Positions 32,286 to 40,006 of a DNA stretch of 64,000 nucleotides are shown one piece after another. This DNA is from Actinomadura nitritigenes (GTDB lineage: Bacteria > Actinomycetota > Actinomycetes > Streptosporangiales > Streptosporangiaceae). The stretch lies in assembly GCF_017573545.1 (NCBI RefSeq), contig NZ_JAGEOK010000010.1, positions 186,001 to 250,000 of the forward strand, given 5' to 3'. The translations under genes and the position numbers were made by a program. Under the pieces are notes generated by a model. That model had not been told where the DNA came from. It did not search any database and saw nothing but the letters and a program-made list of their open reading frames with translations. Position 1 is the stretch's first letter. Every line of letters starts with the position of its first letter.

Positions 32286-32305
32286 CGCCGCCGCGCGGCG
32301 GCGGC
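32286..32305 (+). terminator. GC-rich palindrome after the Rv1733c-like gene
   Basis: A 20-base perfect palindrome (core GCCGCCGCGCGGCGGC) begins 39 bases after the Rv1733c-like stop. It can form a strong hairpin with a minimal loop and probably ends the stress-protein transcript. Confidence 0.45.
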
Positions 32306-32313
32306 GCCCGACG

Positions 32314-32346
32314 TCCCTAGGGAGGCCCGGGCCTTCCCTAGGGACC
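32314..32346. promoter_or_regulatory. Tandem TCCCTAGGGA palindromes upstream of the sigma factor
   Basis: Two identical 10-base palindromes TCCCTAGGGA (32315-32324 and 32336-32345) flank GGCCCGGGCC. Their centres are 21 bases apart, two helical turns, on the same face of the DNA. A further repeat GGACCC...GGGTCC follows at 32343-32360. This looks like a cooperative regulator site about 150 bases before the sigma-factor gene. No known consensus is matched. Confidence 0.45.
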
Positions 32347-32497
32347 CCGACCAGGGTCCTCCACTGATGCGACCCGGGCGCGCCCCCGGCGACAGTGAGG
32401 GAGATCGGCGAGGCGCTCCGGCCCGCCGACCGGACGGAGGGCCACGGCGAATCCCGCGGCCGCCTGTCGTGAAGGCGACTTCTCATCGAAGGTTCCC

Positions 32498-33274
32498 ATG
32501 AACATCCAGCTTGACGAACGAGACCGGGCGACCTCCCTCGACCAGGCCGCCGCCGTCTTCGGCGACGTGCGTTCGCGCCTCTTCGGCATCGCCTACCGGG
32601 TGCTCGGCGGCCCGGCGGAGGCCGAGGACATCGTGCAGGAGACGTGGCTGCGCTGGCAGGACGCCGAGCACGCGGTCATCGCCGACCCCGGGGCGTTCCT
32701 GGCCCTGATCACGACGCGGCTGTCCATCAACGCCGCGCGGTCCGCCCGGGTCCGCCGCGAGACCGGCATCGGGCCCCGGACGCCCGAGCCGGTGGACCTC
32801 GGCGCCGACCCCGCCGCCGGCGCCGAGCGGGCCGAGGCCGTCGAACGGGCCCTGCTGCTCCTCCTCGAGACGCTGACGCCCGCGCAGCGGGCCGCCTACA
32901 TCCTGCGCGAGGCCTTCGACTACCCCTACGCGCGGATCGCCGAGCTCATCCGGCTCAGTCCGGCCAACGTCCGGCAGGTGGTGAGCCGCGCCCGCAGGCA
33001 GCTGAGCGCGCCGCGGCGCGGCTCGATCGGGGCCGGTGAGCACCGGCGCCTCCTGTCGACCTTCCTCGAGGCCGCCCAGGAGGGGAAGGTGCGGGCTCTG
33101 GAAGAGCTGCTGGTCGCCGACGTCGTGGGGTCCTCCGGCGCTACGCCCGCGTTGCGGCGGGAGCCGTCGCCCGCCCAGGAGACCGTGGTGAGCCGCCGGG
33201 TCGCCAGGTGCACCGTCTCCGGCCCGGGCGGTCGCCGGGGGAGCGCCCGGCGCCCCGTGCCCGCCGACGCCTGA
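32498..33274 (+). CDS. ECF sigma factor, SigJ/ECF41-like, lacking the SnoaL domain
   Basis: A 258-residue protein. Sigma region 2 (about 18-85: FGDVRSRLFGIAYRVLGGPAEAEDIVQETWLRW) and region 4 (about 115-170: LETLTPAQRAAYILREAFDYPYARIAELIRLSPANVRQVVSRAR) are complete and ECF41-like. ECF41 proteins continue into a SnoaL-like domain of about 120 residues with a DGGGK motif that tunes activity. Here only the connecting helix (LLSTFLEAAQEGKVRALEELLVADVV) is present and the tail after about residue 213 is unrelated. The sigma factor may therefore be less restrained or inactive. It starts at ATG 32498; nearby ECF41-type promoters are plausible targets. Confidence 0.85.
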   Translation: MNIQLDERDRATSLDQAAAVFGDVRSRLFGIAYRVLGGPAEAEDIVQETWLRWQDAEHAVIADPGAFLALITTRLSINAARSARVRRETGIGPRTPEPVDLGADPAAGAERAEAVERALLLLLETLTPAQRAAYILREAFDYPYARIAELIRLSPANVRQVVSRARRQLSAPRRGSIGAGEHRRLLSTFLEAAQEGKVRALEELLVADVVGSSGATPALRREPSPAQETVVSRRVARCTVSGPGGRRGSARRPVPADA

Positions 33275-33333
33275 ACCTGACGGATCGCCGGAGCAGGCGA
33301 TGACCACCGATTCCGCAACGAGAGGAGAGCGAC

Positions 33334-34695
33334 ATGAGCGACCGGGTCGATGTAGTGGTGGTGGGACTGGGGCCGGGCGGCGAGTTCGCCGCGGGCGCGC
33401 TGGCCGAGGCGGGGCTGGACGTGGTCGGGATCGAGGCGGAGCTCGTCGGCGGGGAGTGCCCGTACTGGGGCTGCGTCCCCAGCAAGATGATGGTCCGGGC
33501 CGGCGACGTGCTCGCCGAGGCCGCCCGCGTCCCCGTCCTCGCCGGTGAGGGGAAGGCCGTCCCCGACTGGAGCCGGGTCGCCGCCCGCGTCCGGTCGGAG
33601 GCCACCGGCGGCTGGGACGACCAGGCGGCCGCCGATCGCCTGGCGGCCAAGGGCGTGCGCCTCGTCCGGGAGAGGGGGCGGCTCGCGGGCCCGCGCCGGG
33701 TGACCGTGGGCGACCGCACGTTCGAGGCCGCGCGCGGCGTCGTCCTGGCCACCGGCTCGCATCCCTCGATCCCGCCGATCCCGGGCCTGGAGGGGACGCC
33801 GTACTGGACCAACCGGGACGCCATCGAGACCGAGGAGATGCCCGCCTCCATGCTGGTGCTCGGCGGCGGCGCGATCGGCGTGGAACTCGCCCAGGTCTTC
33901 GCCCGCTTCGGATGCGAGGTCACCGTCCTGGAAGGAGGGGACCGGCTGCTCGCCCGCGAGGAACCGGAGGCCGGGGAGCTGGCCGCGAAGGCGCTGCGGG
34001 CGGACGGCGTCACCGTCCGCACCGGTGCCCGGGCCGTCGACATCGAGCACGACGGCACGACCTTCGAGGCACTGCTCGAAGGCGGGCTCGAACCCCTCCG
34101 CGCCGAGCGCCTCCTCGTCGCGACGGGCCGCCGCGCGGACCTGGCCGCGCTGGCGGTCGACACCGTGGGGCTCGACCCGGCCGCGCCGGCCCTGCGCACC
34201 GACGGGCAGATGCGGGCCGCGGACGGGCTGTGGGCGGTCGGCGACCTCACCGGGCGCGGCGCCTTCACCCACGTCTCGATGTACCAGGCGCGGATCGCCG
34301 TCCGCGACGTCCTGGGGAGCCCCGGGCCCGACGCCGACTACCGGGCGCTGCCCCGCGTCACCTTCACCGACCCCGAGATCGGGGCCGTCGGGCTGACGGA
34401 ACGCCAGGCCCGCGACCGCGGCCTGCGGGTGCGCACCGGCCTCGTGCCGATCGCCGCGTCCACGCGCGGCATGATCCACGGTCCCGGCAACGAGGGGTTC
34501 GTCAAGCTCGTCGAGGACGCCGACCGAGGCGTCCTGGTCGGCGCCACCTCGGCGGGCCCGGTGGGAGGCGAGGTGCTGTACGGGCTGAACGTCGCCGTCC
34601 ACACCGAGACGCCCACCGACCGCCTCAAGCACATGATCTACACCTACCCGACGTTCCACCGCGCCGTGGAAGCCGCCCTGCACGCCCTCCGGTGA
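33334..34695 (+). CDS. Pyridine nucleotide-disulfide oxidoreductase (class I, mercuric reductase/lipoamide dehydrogenase-like)
   Basis: A 453-residue flavoprotein. FAD site VVVVGLGPGGEFAAGALAEAGLDVVGIEA, redox-active disulfide GGECPYWGCVPSK (CxxxxC near residue 42), NAD(P) site VLGGGAIGVELAQ and second FAD site GLWAVGDLTG are all present. The C-terminal dimer domain has IYTYPTFHRAVE where lipoamide dehydrogenases have the catalytic HP pair; the His is Tyr, as in several mercuric-reductase-like and uncharacterised members. No N-terminal metal-binding domain or vicinal C-terminal cysteines are seen, so mercury reduction is unlikely. The substrate disulfide or quinone is unknown. Confidence 0.85.
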   Translation: MSDRVDVVVVGLGPGGEFAAGALAEAGLDVVGIEAELVGGECPYWGCVPSKMMVRAGDVLAEAARVPVLAGEGKAVPDWSRVAARVRSEATGGWDDQAAADRLAAKGVRLVRERGRLAGPRRVTVGDRTFEAARGVVLATGSHPSIPPIPGLEGTPYWTNRDAIETEEMPASMLVLGGGAIGVELAQVFARFGCEVTVLEGGDRLLAREEPEAGELAAKALRADGVTVRTGARAVDIEHDGTTFEALLEGGLEPLRAERLLVATGRRADLAALAVDTVGLDPAAPALRTDGQMRAADGLWAVGDLTGRGAFTHVSMYQARIAVRDVLGSPGPDADYRALPRVTFTDPEIGAVGLTERQARDRGLRVRTGLVPIAASTRGMIHGPGNEGFVKLVEDADRGVLVGATSAGPVGGEVLYGLNVAVHTETPTDRLKHMIYTYPTFHRAVEAALHALR

Positions 34696-34705
34696 ACCGG
34701 AGGGC
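34684..34705 (+). terminator. Hairpin across the oxidoreductase stop codon
   Basis: GCCCTCCGGT and ACCGGAGGGC are perfect complements separated by GA and include the stop codon of the disulfide oxidoreductase gene. It is a compact terminator before the DeoR promoter. Confidence 0.55.
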
Positions 34706-34713
34706 GCCCCGGC

Positions 34714-34743
34714 TTGACGCGGTCACACATCCGGGGCTATTCA
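34714..34743 (+). promoter_or_regulatory. Housekeeping-type promoter of the DeoR gene
   Basis: TTGACG (34714-34719) and TATTCA (34738-34743) are spaced by 18 bases, 38 bases before the DeoR ATG at 34781. This is a good SigA-type match in a locally less GC-rich stretch. Confidence 0.55.
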
Positions 34744-34780
34744 CAGAGAAAACAACGTGGGATTCGGTGGTAACCCGTAC

Positions 34781-35542
34781 ATGTACGCCGAGGAACGGCA
34801 GCAGGAGATCCTCCGCCGCACGCGCGAGGCCGGGCGGGTGGACGTCATGACCCTCGCCGAGGACTTCGGCGTCACCATGGAGACGATCCGCCGCGACCTG
34901 ACGGCCCTGGAGCGCTCGGGGACGCTGCGCCGCGTGCACGGCGGCGCGATCCCCGTCGAGCGGCTCGGCTTCGAGCCGGCGCTCGCGGCCCGCGACGCGG
35001 TGATGACCGCGGAGAAGGAGCGCATCGCCAAGGCCGCGCTCGCCGAACTGCCCGCCGACGGGTCCGTCGTCATCGACGCGGGGAGCACGACCGGGCGGCT
35101 CGTCCAGGTGCTGCCGAGCGACCGGGAGCTGACCGTCATCGTCAACTCGCCGCCGCTGGCCACGGTGCTGGCCACCCGGTCGAACCTCAGCGTGATCATG
35201 CTCGGCGGCCGGGTGCGGGGGCGGACGCTGGCGACGGTCGACGACTGGGCGATGCGCCCGCTCGACCGGCTGCGCGTCGACGTGGCGTTCATGGCCACCA
35301 ACGGCTGCTCGGTGGAGGCGGGGCTGACGACGCCCGACCCGGCCGAGGCCGCGATCAAGTCGGCGATGATCCGGGCGTCCCGGCGCAGCGTGGTGCTCAC
35401 CGACCACACCAAGATCGGCAACGACTACCTCGCCCGGTTCGCCGACCTGAGCGACATCAGCGTCCTGATCACCGACACCGGCCTGGACGCGGGGCTGGCC
35501 GCGGAACTGGCCGCGGCCGGCCCCGAGGTCGTCCGGGTCTGA
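34781..35542 (+). CDS. DeoR-family sugar-PTS regulator
   Basis: A 253-residue regulator. The N-terminal winged helix (YAEERQQEILRRTREAGRVDVMTLAEDFGVTMETIRRDLTALERSGTLRRVHGGA) is followed by the DeoR sugar-phosphate sensor domain with IDAGSTTGRLVQVLP, VNSPPLATVLA, LGGRVRGRT and a TDHTKIGNDYL motif. It converges on the HPr-PTS-1-phosphofructokinase locus and probably represses it, sensing a hexose or hexitol phosphate. Candidate operators are the helically phased GTTT repeats at 39872-39896. Confidence 0.88.
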   Translation: MYAEERQQEILRRTREAGRVDVMTLAEDFGVTMETIRRDLTALERSGTLRRVHGGAIPVERLGFEPALAARDAVMTAEKERIAKAALAELPADGSVVIDAGSTTGRLVQVLPSDRELTVIVNSPPLATVLATRSNLSVIMLGGRVRGRTLATVDDWAMRPLDRLRVDVAFMATNGCSVEAGLTTPDPAEAAIKSAMIRASRRSVVLTDHTKIGNDYLARFADLSDISVLITDTGLDAGLAAELAAAGPEVVRV

Positions 35543-35553
35543 GCCCGCCCGGA

Positions 35554-35593
35554 CCGGGCGCCGTCCCGCGGCCGCGTCGGGGACGGCGCCCGG
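35554..35593. terminator. Bidirectional terminator between deoR and ptsH
   Basis: CCGGGCGCCGTCCC (35554-35567) and GGGACGGCGCCCGG (35580-35593) form a perfect 14-base stem with a 12-base loop between two convergent genes. Confidence 0.75.
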
Positions 35594-35594
35594 C

Positions 35595-35879
35595 TCAGGC
35601 GCCGGCCGGTTCCTCCGCGTCCAGGTCGCGGGCGAGGAGGGCGGTGAGCGCGTCCAGTGCCGCGTCGGCGCCGGGCCCGTCGTCGGCCTCCAGCGTGACC
35701 TCGGCACCGTGCCCCGCGCCGAGGGCGAGGACGGCGAGGATGCTGTCGGCGGGCGCGGACCGGTCGCCGGCCCGGATCCGGACCGGGACGTCCTGCGCGG
35801 CGGCGGCCTGGACGAACAGGTTCGCGGGCCGCGCGTGCAGGCCGGTGCGGGAGGCGATCGTCACGGTGCGCTGGGGCAT
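35595..35879 (-). CDS. ptsH: HPr phosphocarrier protein
   Basis: A 94-residue HPr. The phosphorylated His is in TVTIASRTGLHARPANLFVQAA (His15), and the later serine region is APADSILAVLALGAGHGAEVTL. It passes phosphate from Enzyme I to the EIIA domain. It has a C-terminal acidic tail (DLDAEEPAGA). It is the last gene of the leftward PTS operon, 11 bases after the dehydrogenase gene. Enzyme I is not in the window. Confidence 0.93.
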   Translation of the reverse strand: MPQRTVTIASRTGLHARPANLFVQAAAAQDVPVRIRAGDRSAPADSILAVLALGAGHGAEVTLEADDGPGADAALDALTALLARDLDAEEPAGA

Positions 35880-35890
35880 GTCGGCTCCTG

Positions 35891-36925
35891 TCAGGGCTCG
35901 ATGGTGACCTTGATCGCGGCGCCGCGGGCGACGGTCTCGATGCCGTCGAGGACGCTCGCGAGCGGCAGCCGGTGGGTGATCAGATCGGCGACCGGCACCG
36001 CGCCGGTCGCGATCAGCCGCAGGGCGCGGGCGTTGTGCGCGGGGCTGGACCCGTTGGCGCCCACGATGGTCAGCTCCCGGTAGTGCACCAGGTTGGAGTC
36101 GCAGGCGATGACCGGGTCGTCCTTCGGCAGGCCGCCGAAGAAGCTGATCCGGCCCTGCCGGGCGGCCATCTGGAGCGCCTGCTCCTGGGCGGCGCCCGAG
36201 GCCGCGGCGGTCACGACGACGTCGGCGCCGCGCCCGTCGGTCAGCTTCATCACCTGGTCGACCAGGTCCGGGCCGGTGAGCGCGGCGTCGGGGCGGACCC
36301 GCTCGGCCGACATCTCCAGGCGCTCGGCGTTGATGTCGGCGAGGAACACGCGCGCCGCGCCGCGCGAGCGCGCCAACCGGACGTGCAGGCAGCCGATCGG
36401 ACCGGCGCCGATCACGACGACGTCGTCGCCGTCCCCGACCCGTGCGAGCTCCTGGCCGTTGAGGACGCAGGCGAGCGGTTCGGCCACGGACGCCTCGGCG
36501 AACCCGACCCCGTCCGGGATCCGGTTGAGCCCGCCGACGGCGAGCACCTTGGCGGGCACGACGGTGTACTCGGCGAAGCCGCCGTCGTAGTGGTACCCCA
36601 TCGACTCCTGGTTCGGGCACACGGTCAGGTGCCCGCGCCGGCACTCCTCGCACCGCCCGCACGGGATGGCGGCGATCACCTGGACCCGGTCGCCCGGCGC
36701 CCAGCCGGTCACGTCCGCGCCGGTCGCGACGACCTCGCCGGCGATCTCGTGCCCCATGACGCGGGGCGGCCGGATGTGGTGGTGGCCGAACCGGGAGATC
36801 TTGACGTCGGTGCCGCAGGTGGAGCAGTTCCGCACCCTGATCTCGACGTCGCCGGGGCCGGGGACGGGCTCGGCGGCGTCCTCGACGCGGATGTCCCCGG
36901 GGGCGTGGAAGCGGGCGACCTTCAC
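35891..36925 (-). CDS. Zinc-dependent polyol/sugar-phosphate dehydrogenase (MDR family)
   Basis: A 344-residue medium-chain dehydrogenase. Catalytic zinc region STCGTDVK and GHEIAGEV, structural zinc cysteines CGRCEECRRGHLTVC, and NAD-binding VVVIGAGPIGCLHVRLA. It resembles sorbitol, galactitol-1-phosphate or L-iditol dehydrogenases. Start is GTG 36925, overlapping the EIIA stop (GTGA). Lying inside a mannitol-type PTS operon, it probably oxidises the imported hexitol phosphate to a ketose phosphate that the 1-phosphofructokinase-type enzyme then phosphorylates. Confidence 0.88.
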   Translation of the reverse strand: MKVARFHAPGDIRVEDAAEPVPGPGDVEIRVRNCSTCGTDVKISRFGHHHIRPPRVMGHEIAGEVVATGADVTGWAPGDRVQVIAAIPCGRCEECRRGHLTVCPNQESMGYHYDGGFAEYTVVPAKVLAVGGLNRIPDGVGFAEASVAEPLACVLNGQELARVGDGDDVVVIGAGPIGCLHVRLARSRGAARVFLADINAERLEMSAERVRPDAALTGPDLVDQVMKLTDGRGADVVVTAAASGAAQEQALQMAARQGRISFFGGLPKDDPVIACDSNLVHYRELTIVGANGSSPAHNARALRLIATGAVPVADLITHRLPLASVLDGIETVARGAAIKVTIEP

Positions 36926-37368
36926 TGGGCGATCTCCTCTCCGTCCGGCCGCAGGAGCCGGATCACTTCGTCGGCGTCCGCGGCCTCGCGCAGCCTCCGC
37001 GCGCGGCCGGGGTCCAGCAGGATCTGCGCGAGCTCGGACAGGATCCGCACGTGGCCGTCGCCCCGGGCGGCGATGCCGACGCACAGGGCGACCCGTTCGC
37101 CGTTCCAGTCCACCCCGCTGGGGAAGCGCAGGACGCACAGCGCGTCGTGGTGCACCAGCTCCTTCCCGGCCAGGGTGCCGTGCGGGATCGCCACGCCCTC
37201 GCCCACGTACGTCGAGACGGTCCGCTCGCGGGCGAGCATCGCGTCGATGTAGCCGGGCTCGGCCGCGCCGGCCGAGACGAGCGCCCGCCCGCACTGCCGG
37301 ACGGCGTCGTCCCGGTCGGCCGCGGCCGCGTCGAGGCGGACGGCGGAGCGGGCCAGCAGGTCAGGCAC
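36922..37368 (-). CDS. PTS EIIA component, mannitol/fructose type
   Basis: A 148-residue stand-alone EIIA of the type-2 family. The phosphorylated His is in TYVGEGVAIPHGT (near residue 63), followed by CVLRFPSGVDWNGERVALCVGIAARGDGHVRILSELAQIL. It takes phosphate from HPr and gives it to the EIIB cysteine. It overlaps the EIIB gene by eight bases and the dehydrogenase by four, a tightly coupled operon. Confidence 0.9.
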   Translation of the reverse strand: MPDLLARSAVRLDAAAADRDDAVRQCGRALVSAGAAEPGYIDAMLARERTVSTYVGEGVAIPHGTLAGKELVHHDALCVLRFPSGVDWNGERVALCVGIAARGDGHVRILSELAQILLDPGRARRLREAADADEVIRLLRPDGEEIAQ

Positions 37369-37660
37369 CGATCTCGCCGCCGTCCTTGATGGCCGCCACC
37401 AGGCGGGTCACCGCGGGGTCGCCGAGGAACACCTGGAAGGTGACGAGCGGCTTGTCCGGCGCGCTGGTCCGCGCGCGGGCGCCGAGGCCCTCGTGGCAGA
37501 CGACGACGTCGGCGTCGCCCGGGATGGAGTTCACCGGGGTGTGCTCGACCGCGACGCCCGCCTTCCGCAGTTCCTTGCGGAGGCTGCTCGCGAGCATGAC
37601 GCTGCTGCCCATGCCGGCGTCGCACGCCACGACGATCTTGCGGATGTCCTTGCCGTTCAT
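37361..37660 (-). CDS. PTS EIIB component, mannitol type
   Basis: A 99-residue EIIB. The phospho-cysteine loop VVACDAGMGSSVMLASSLRKELRKAG (Cys14) is diagnostic of mannitol-type EIIB, which normally is fused to EIIC and EIIA in MtlA. Here it is a separate protein. It ends overlapping the EIIA gene and begins four bases after the EIIC stop. Confidence 0.9.
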   Translation of the reverse strand: MNGKDIRKIVVACDAGMGSSVMLASSLRKELRKAGVAVEHTPVNSIPGDADVVVCHEGLGARARTSAPDKPLVTFQVFLGDPAVTRLVAAIKDGGEIGA

Positions 37661-37664
37661 GTGG

Positions 37665-38849
37665 TCACGCCTCCTGGGGTGAGGGGCTGGCGGTCTTCGC
37701 GGGCGGGACGCCGGCGCCGGCGGCGGGGTCGCCCGCGCCGGCGGCCGGATCCTCCGCGCCGGCGCCGGACGCCTCCGCGCCGGCCTCGCCGGGCTTCTTC
37801 TCGGCGAACCTCCCGAACCCGAGCAGCGCCGCGCCGACCGCGAACGAGACGGCCGCGGCGACGAGGACGCCCAGGTAGACGCCGACCCAGCCGTGCCTCG
37901 GGGTCTCGGCGACGTAGGCGAAGATGCTGCCGGGCGACGGCGTGGCGACCAGGCCCGCGTCCGTGGCCATGAAGGTGGCGATGCCGGCCGCGCCGCCGGC
38001 CATGGTCGCGAGGATGAGCCGGGGCTTCATCAGGATGTAGGGGAAGTAGATCTCGTGGATGCCGCCGAGGAAGTGGATGATGATCGCGGCCGGCACGCTC
38101 GGCCGCAGCGACCTCGGTCCGAACATCAGGTAGGCCAGCAGGACGCCGAGCCCCGGGCCCGGGTTCGACTCGAGCATGAACAGGATCGACCTGCCGTTCT
38201 TCGCCGCCTCCGCGAAGCCCAGCGGGGCGAGCACGCCGTGGTTCACCGCGTTGTTGAGGAACAGCACCTTCGCCGGTTCGATCAGCACCGAGGCCAGCGG
38301 CAGCAGGTGGTGGTGGATCAGCCACTCGACGCCGTTGCCGGCGCCCTTGGTCACCTGCCGGACGATCGGGCCGACGCCCCACACGCCGAACACGGCGACG
38401 GCGCCGCCGACGATCCCGGCGGTGAAGTTGTCGACCAGCATCTCGAACCCGGTTCGGGTCCGCTCCTGGATGTAGCCGTCGACCTTCTTGAGCAGGTAGG
38501 CGGCGAGCGGCCCGACGATCATCGCGCCGAGGAACATGGGGATCTTGGAGCCCACCACGACGCCCATGGTGGCGACCGCGCCGACGACCGCCCCCCGCTG
38601 GCCGTGCACCATCCGGCCGCCGGTGTAGCCGATGAGGATGGGCAGCAGGTAGGTGATCGTCGGGTCGACCAGCTCCCCGAAGTGCTTGTTCGGGAGCCAT
38701 CCGGTCGGGATGAACAGCGCGGTGACGAGGCCCCACGCGATGAACGCGCCGATGTTGGGCATCACCATCCCGGCCAGATGGCCGCCCAGGCGCTGGACTC
38801 CGGCTTTCAGCCCGCTTCCGCTGACGGCTGGTGTGTACGCAGCGGCCAT
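37665..38849 (-). CDS. PTS EIIC permease, mannitol type
   Basis: A 394-residue membrane permease. About eight transmembrane segments are followed by the MtlA hallmark IHFLGGIHEIYFPYILMKPRL, with the substrate-binding GGIHE motif. It also has LFLNNAVNHGVLAPLG, typical of MtlA. It transports and phosphorylates a hexitol. The C-terminal 45 residues are an Ala/Gly/Pro low-complexity tail with imperfect DPAAGAG repeats where other MtlA proteins continue into EIIB. Mannitol is the best guess; another hexitol is possible. Confidence 0.9.
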   Translation of the reverse strand: MAAAYTPAVSGSGLKAGVQRLGGHLAGMVMPNIGAFIAWGLVTALFIPTGWLPNKHFGELVDPTITYLLPILIGYTGGRMVHGQRGAVVGAVATMGVVVGSKIPMFLGAMIVGPLAAYLLKKVDGYIQERTRTGFEMLVDNFTAGIVGGAVAVFGVWGVGPIVRQVTKGAGNGVEWLIHHHLLPLASVLIEPAKVLFLNNAVNHGVLAPLGFAEAAKNGRSILFMLESNPGPGLGVLLAYLMFGPRSLRPSVPAAIIIHFLGGIHEIYFPYILMKPRLILATMAGGAAGIATFMATDAGLVATPSPGSIFAYVAETPRHGWVGVYLGVLVAAAVSFAVGAALLGFGRFAEKKPGEAGAEASGAGAEDPAAGAGDPAAGAGVPPAKTASPSPQEA

Positions 38850-38885
38850 CTCGGCCTCCTCAGGGTTCGGGGGTCTGCGTGAGGA

Positions 38886-39824
38886 TCAGGCGATGAGCGA
38901 ACGGCCGAGGTCCGGCCGGGCGTCGATGCGGACGATGTCGCGCCGGATGTCGTCCGGGCGCGGCATCCGGCTGGCCGGCAGGCGCACGGCGGCGGCTCCC
39001 CAGGCCAGCCCTTCGGCCAGCGCCGGGGCGCCTCGCGCGCCCGCCGCGAGGAACCCGGCGAGCAGCGCGTCGCCCGCGCCCACCGTGCTCCTCGGTTCGG
39101 AGACGGGCGCCGTCCCGATCGTGACACCGTCCTCGTCGACGAGGACGGCGCCGTCGGCGCCCAGGCTGGCGAGCACGGTCCCCGCACCGCGCTCGCGCAG
39201 TTCCCGGGCGGCCTCGACCGCGTCGCCGACGCTGGCGACCGGCCGCCCGACGGCCTCGGCCAGCTCGTCCCGGTTCGGCTTGACCAGGTGCGGTCCCGCG
39301 CCGACGGCGGCCAGCAGCGCCGGGCCGCTGGCGTCGACGGCGACCCGCACCCCGGCGGAGGTGAAGAACTCGCACAGCCGGGCGTAGATGTCGGCGGGCA
39401 CCCCCGGCGGGAGGCTGCCGCAGGTCACCGCCCAGCTGGCGCCCTCGGCCTCGTCGAGCACGACGTCGGCGACCGCGTCCAGCTCCTCGCGCGACAGCGG
39501 TTCGCCGGGCTCGTTGAGCTTGGTGACGACGCCGTCGGGCTCCACGATCGTCACGTTCGAGCGGGTCCGCCCGGCCACCGGCACGGCGTGGACGGCGATG
39601 CCGTCGCCCTCCAGCAGCCGGACGAGCTGCTCGCCGTCCGCGCCGCCGGAGGTGACCACCGCGACCGTCGGCACGCGGTTGGCCAGCAGCGCGCGGGACA
39701 CGTTCACGCCCTTGCCGCCGGGGTCGATGCGCACCGACCTCGCCCGGGTCATCGTGCCCTTGACGAGCCGGTCGACGTCGATCGTGCGGTCGAGGCTCGG
39801 GTTCAGCGTCAGCGTGACGATCAT
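38886..39824 (-). CDS. fruK: 1-phosphofructokinase family (PfkB)
   Basis: A 312-residue ribokinase-fold sugar-phosphate kinase. Features are MIVTLTLNPSLDRTIDVD at the start, DPGGKGVNVSRAL (first PfkB signature), KLNEPGEPLS, LVKPNRDELAEAVGR and the ATP/anion-hole motif STVGAGDALLAGFLA with the catalytic Asp. It matches FruK, converting fructose 1-phosphate to fructose 1,6-bisphosphate; tagatose 6-phosphate kinase is a close alternative. It is the first gene of the leftward PTS operon. ATG 39824 is preferred to the adjacent GTG. Confidence 0.88.
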   Translation of the reverse strand: MIVTLTLNPSLDRTIDVDRLVKGTMTRARSVRIDPGGKGVNVSRALLANRVPTVAVVTSGGADGEQLVRLLEGDGIAVHAVPVAGRTRSNVTIVEPDGVVTKLNEPGEPLSREELDAVADVVLDEAEGASWAVTCGSLPPGVPADIYARLCEFFTSAGVRVAVDASGPALLAAVGAGPHLVKPNRDELAEAVGRPVASVGDAVEAARELRERGAGTVLASLGADGAVLVDEDGVTIGTAPVSEPRSTVGAGDALLAGFLAAGARGAPALAEGLAWGAAAVRLPASRMPRPDDIRRDIVRIDARPDLGRSLIA

Positions 39825-39871
39825 CACGTGCCGCCTCGGCGCCGTTCGCAGCTCACTGTGGGTTCACCGCC

Positions 39872-39896
39872 GTTTCGCGTCTGTTTCCATTTGTTT
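39872..39896. repeat. Three helically phased GTTT(C/A) repeats, candidate DeoR operator
   Basis: GTTT occurs at 39872, 39883 and 39893 (GTTTCG, GTTTCC, GTTTAC), spaced 11 and 10 bases, 48-72 bases upstream of the 1-phosphofructokinase gene. Direct repeats on one helical face are typical of DeoR/FruR-type operators. The local AT content is unusually high. Confidence 0.4.
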
Positions 39897-40006
39897 ACGC
39901 CTACATGTGTGGGAACGTCAAGAGATCGCCGCGAACCGGATGCGGGCGACGGACCCGGCGCCGTCCGGCGCCGGCGGGTTCCGAAGAGAGGGCGGCGGCT
40001 CGCCGA

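Noticed and set aside
33334..34695. Mercuric reductase assignment
   Set aside because: No N-terminal HMA domain and no C-terminal vicinal cysteine pair; no mer genes nearby.
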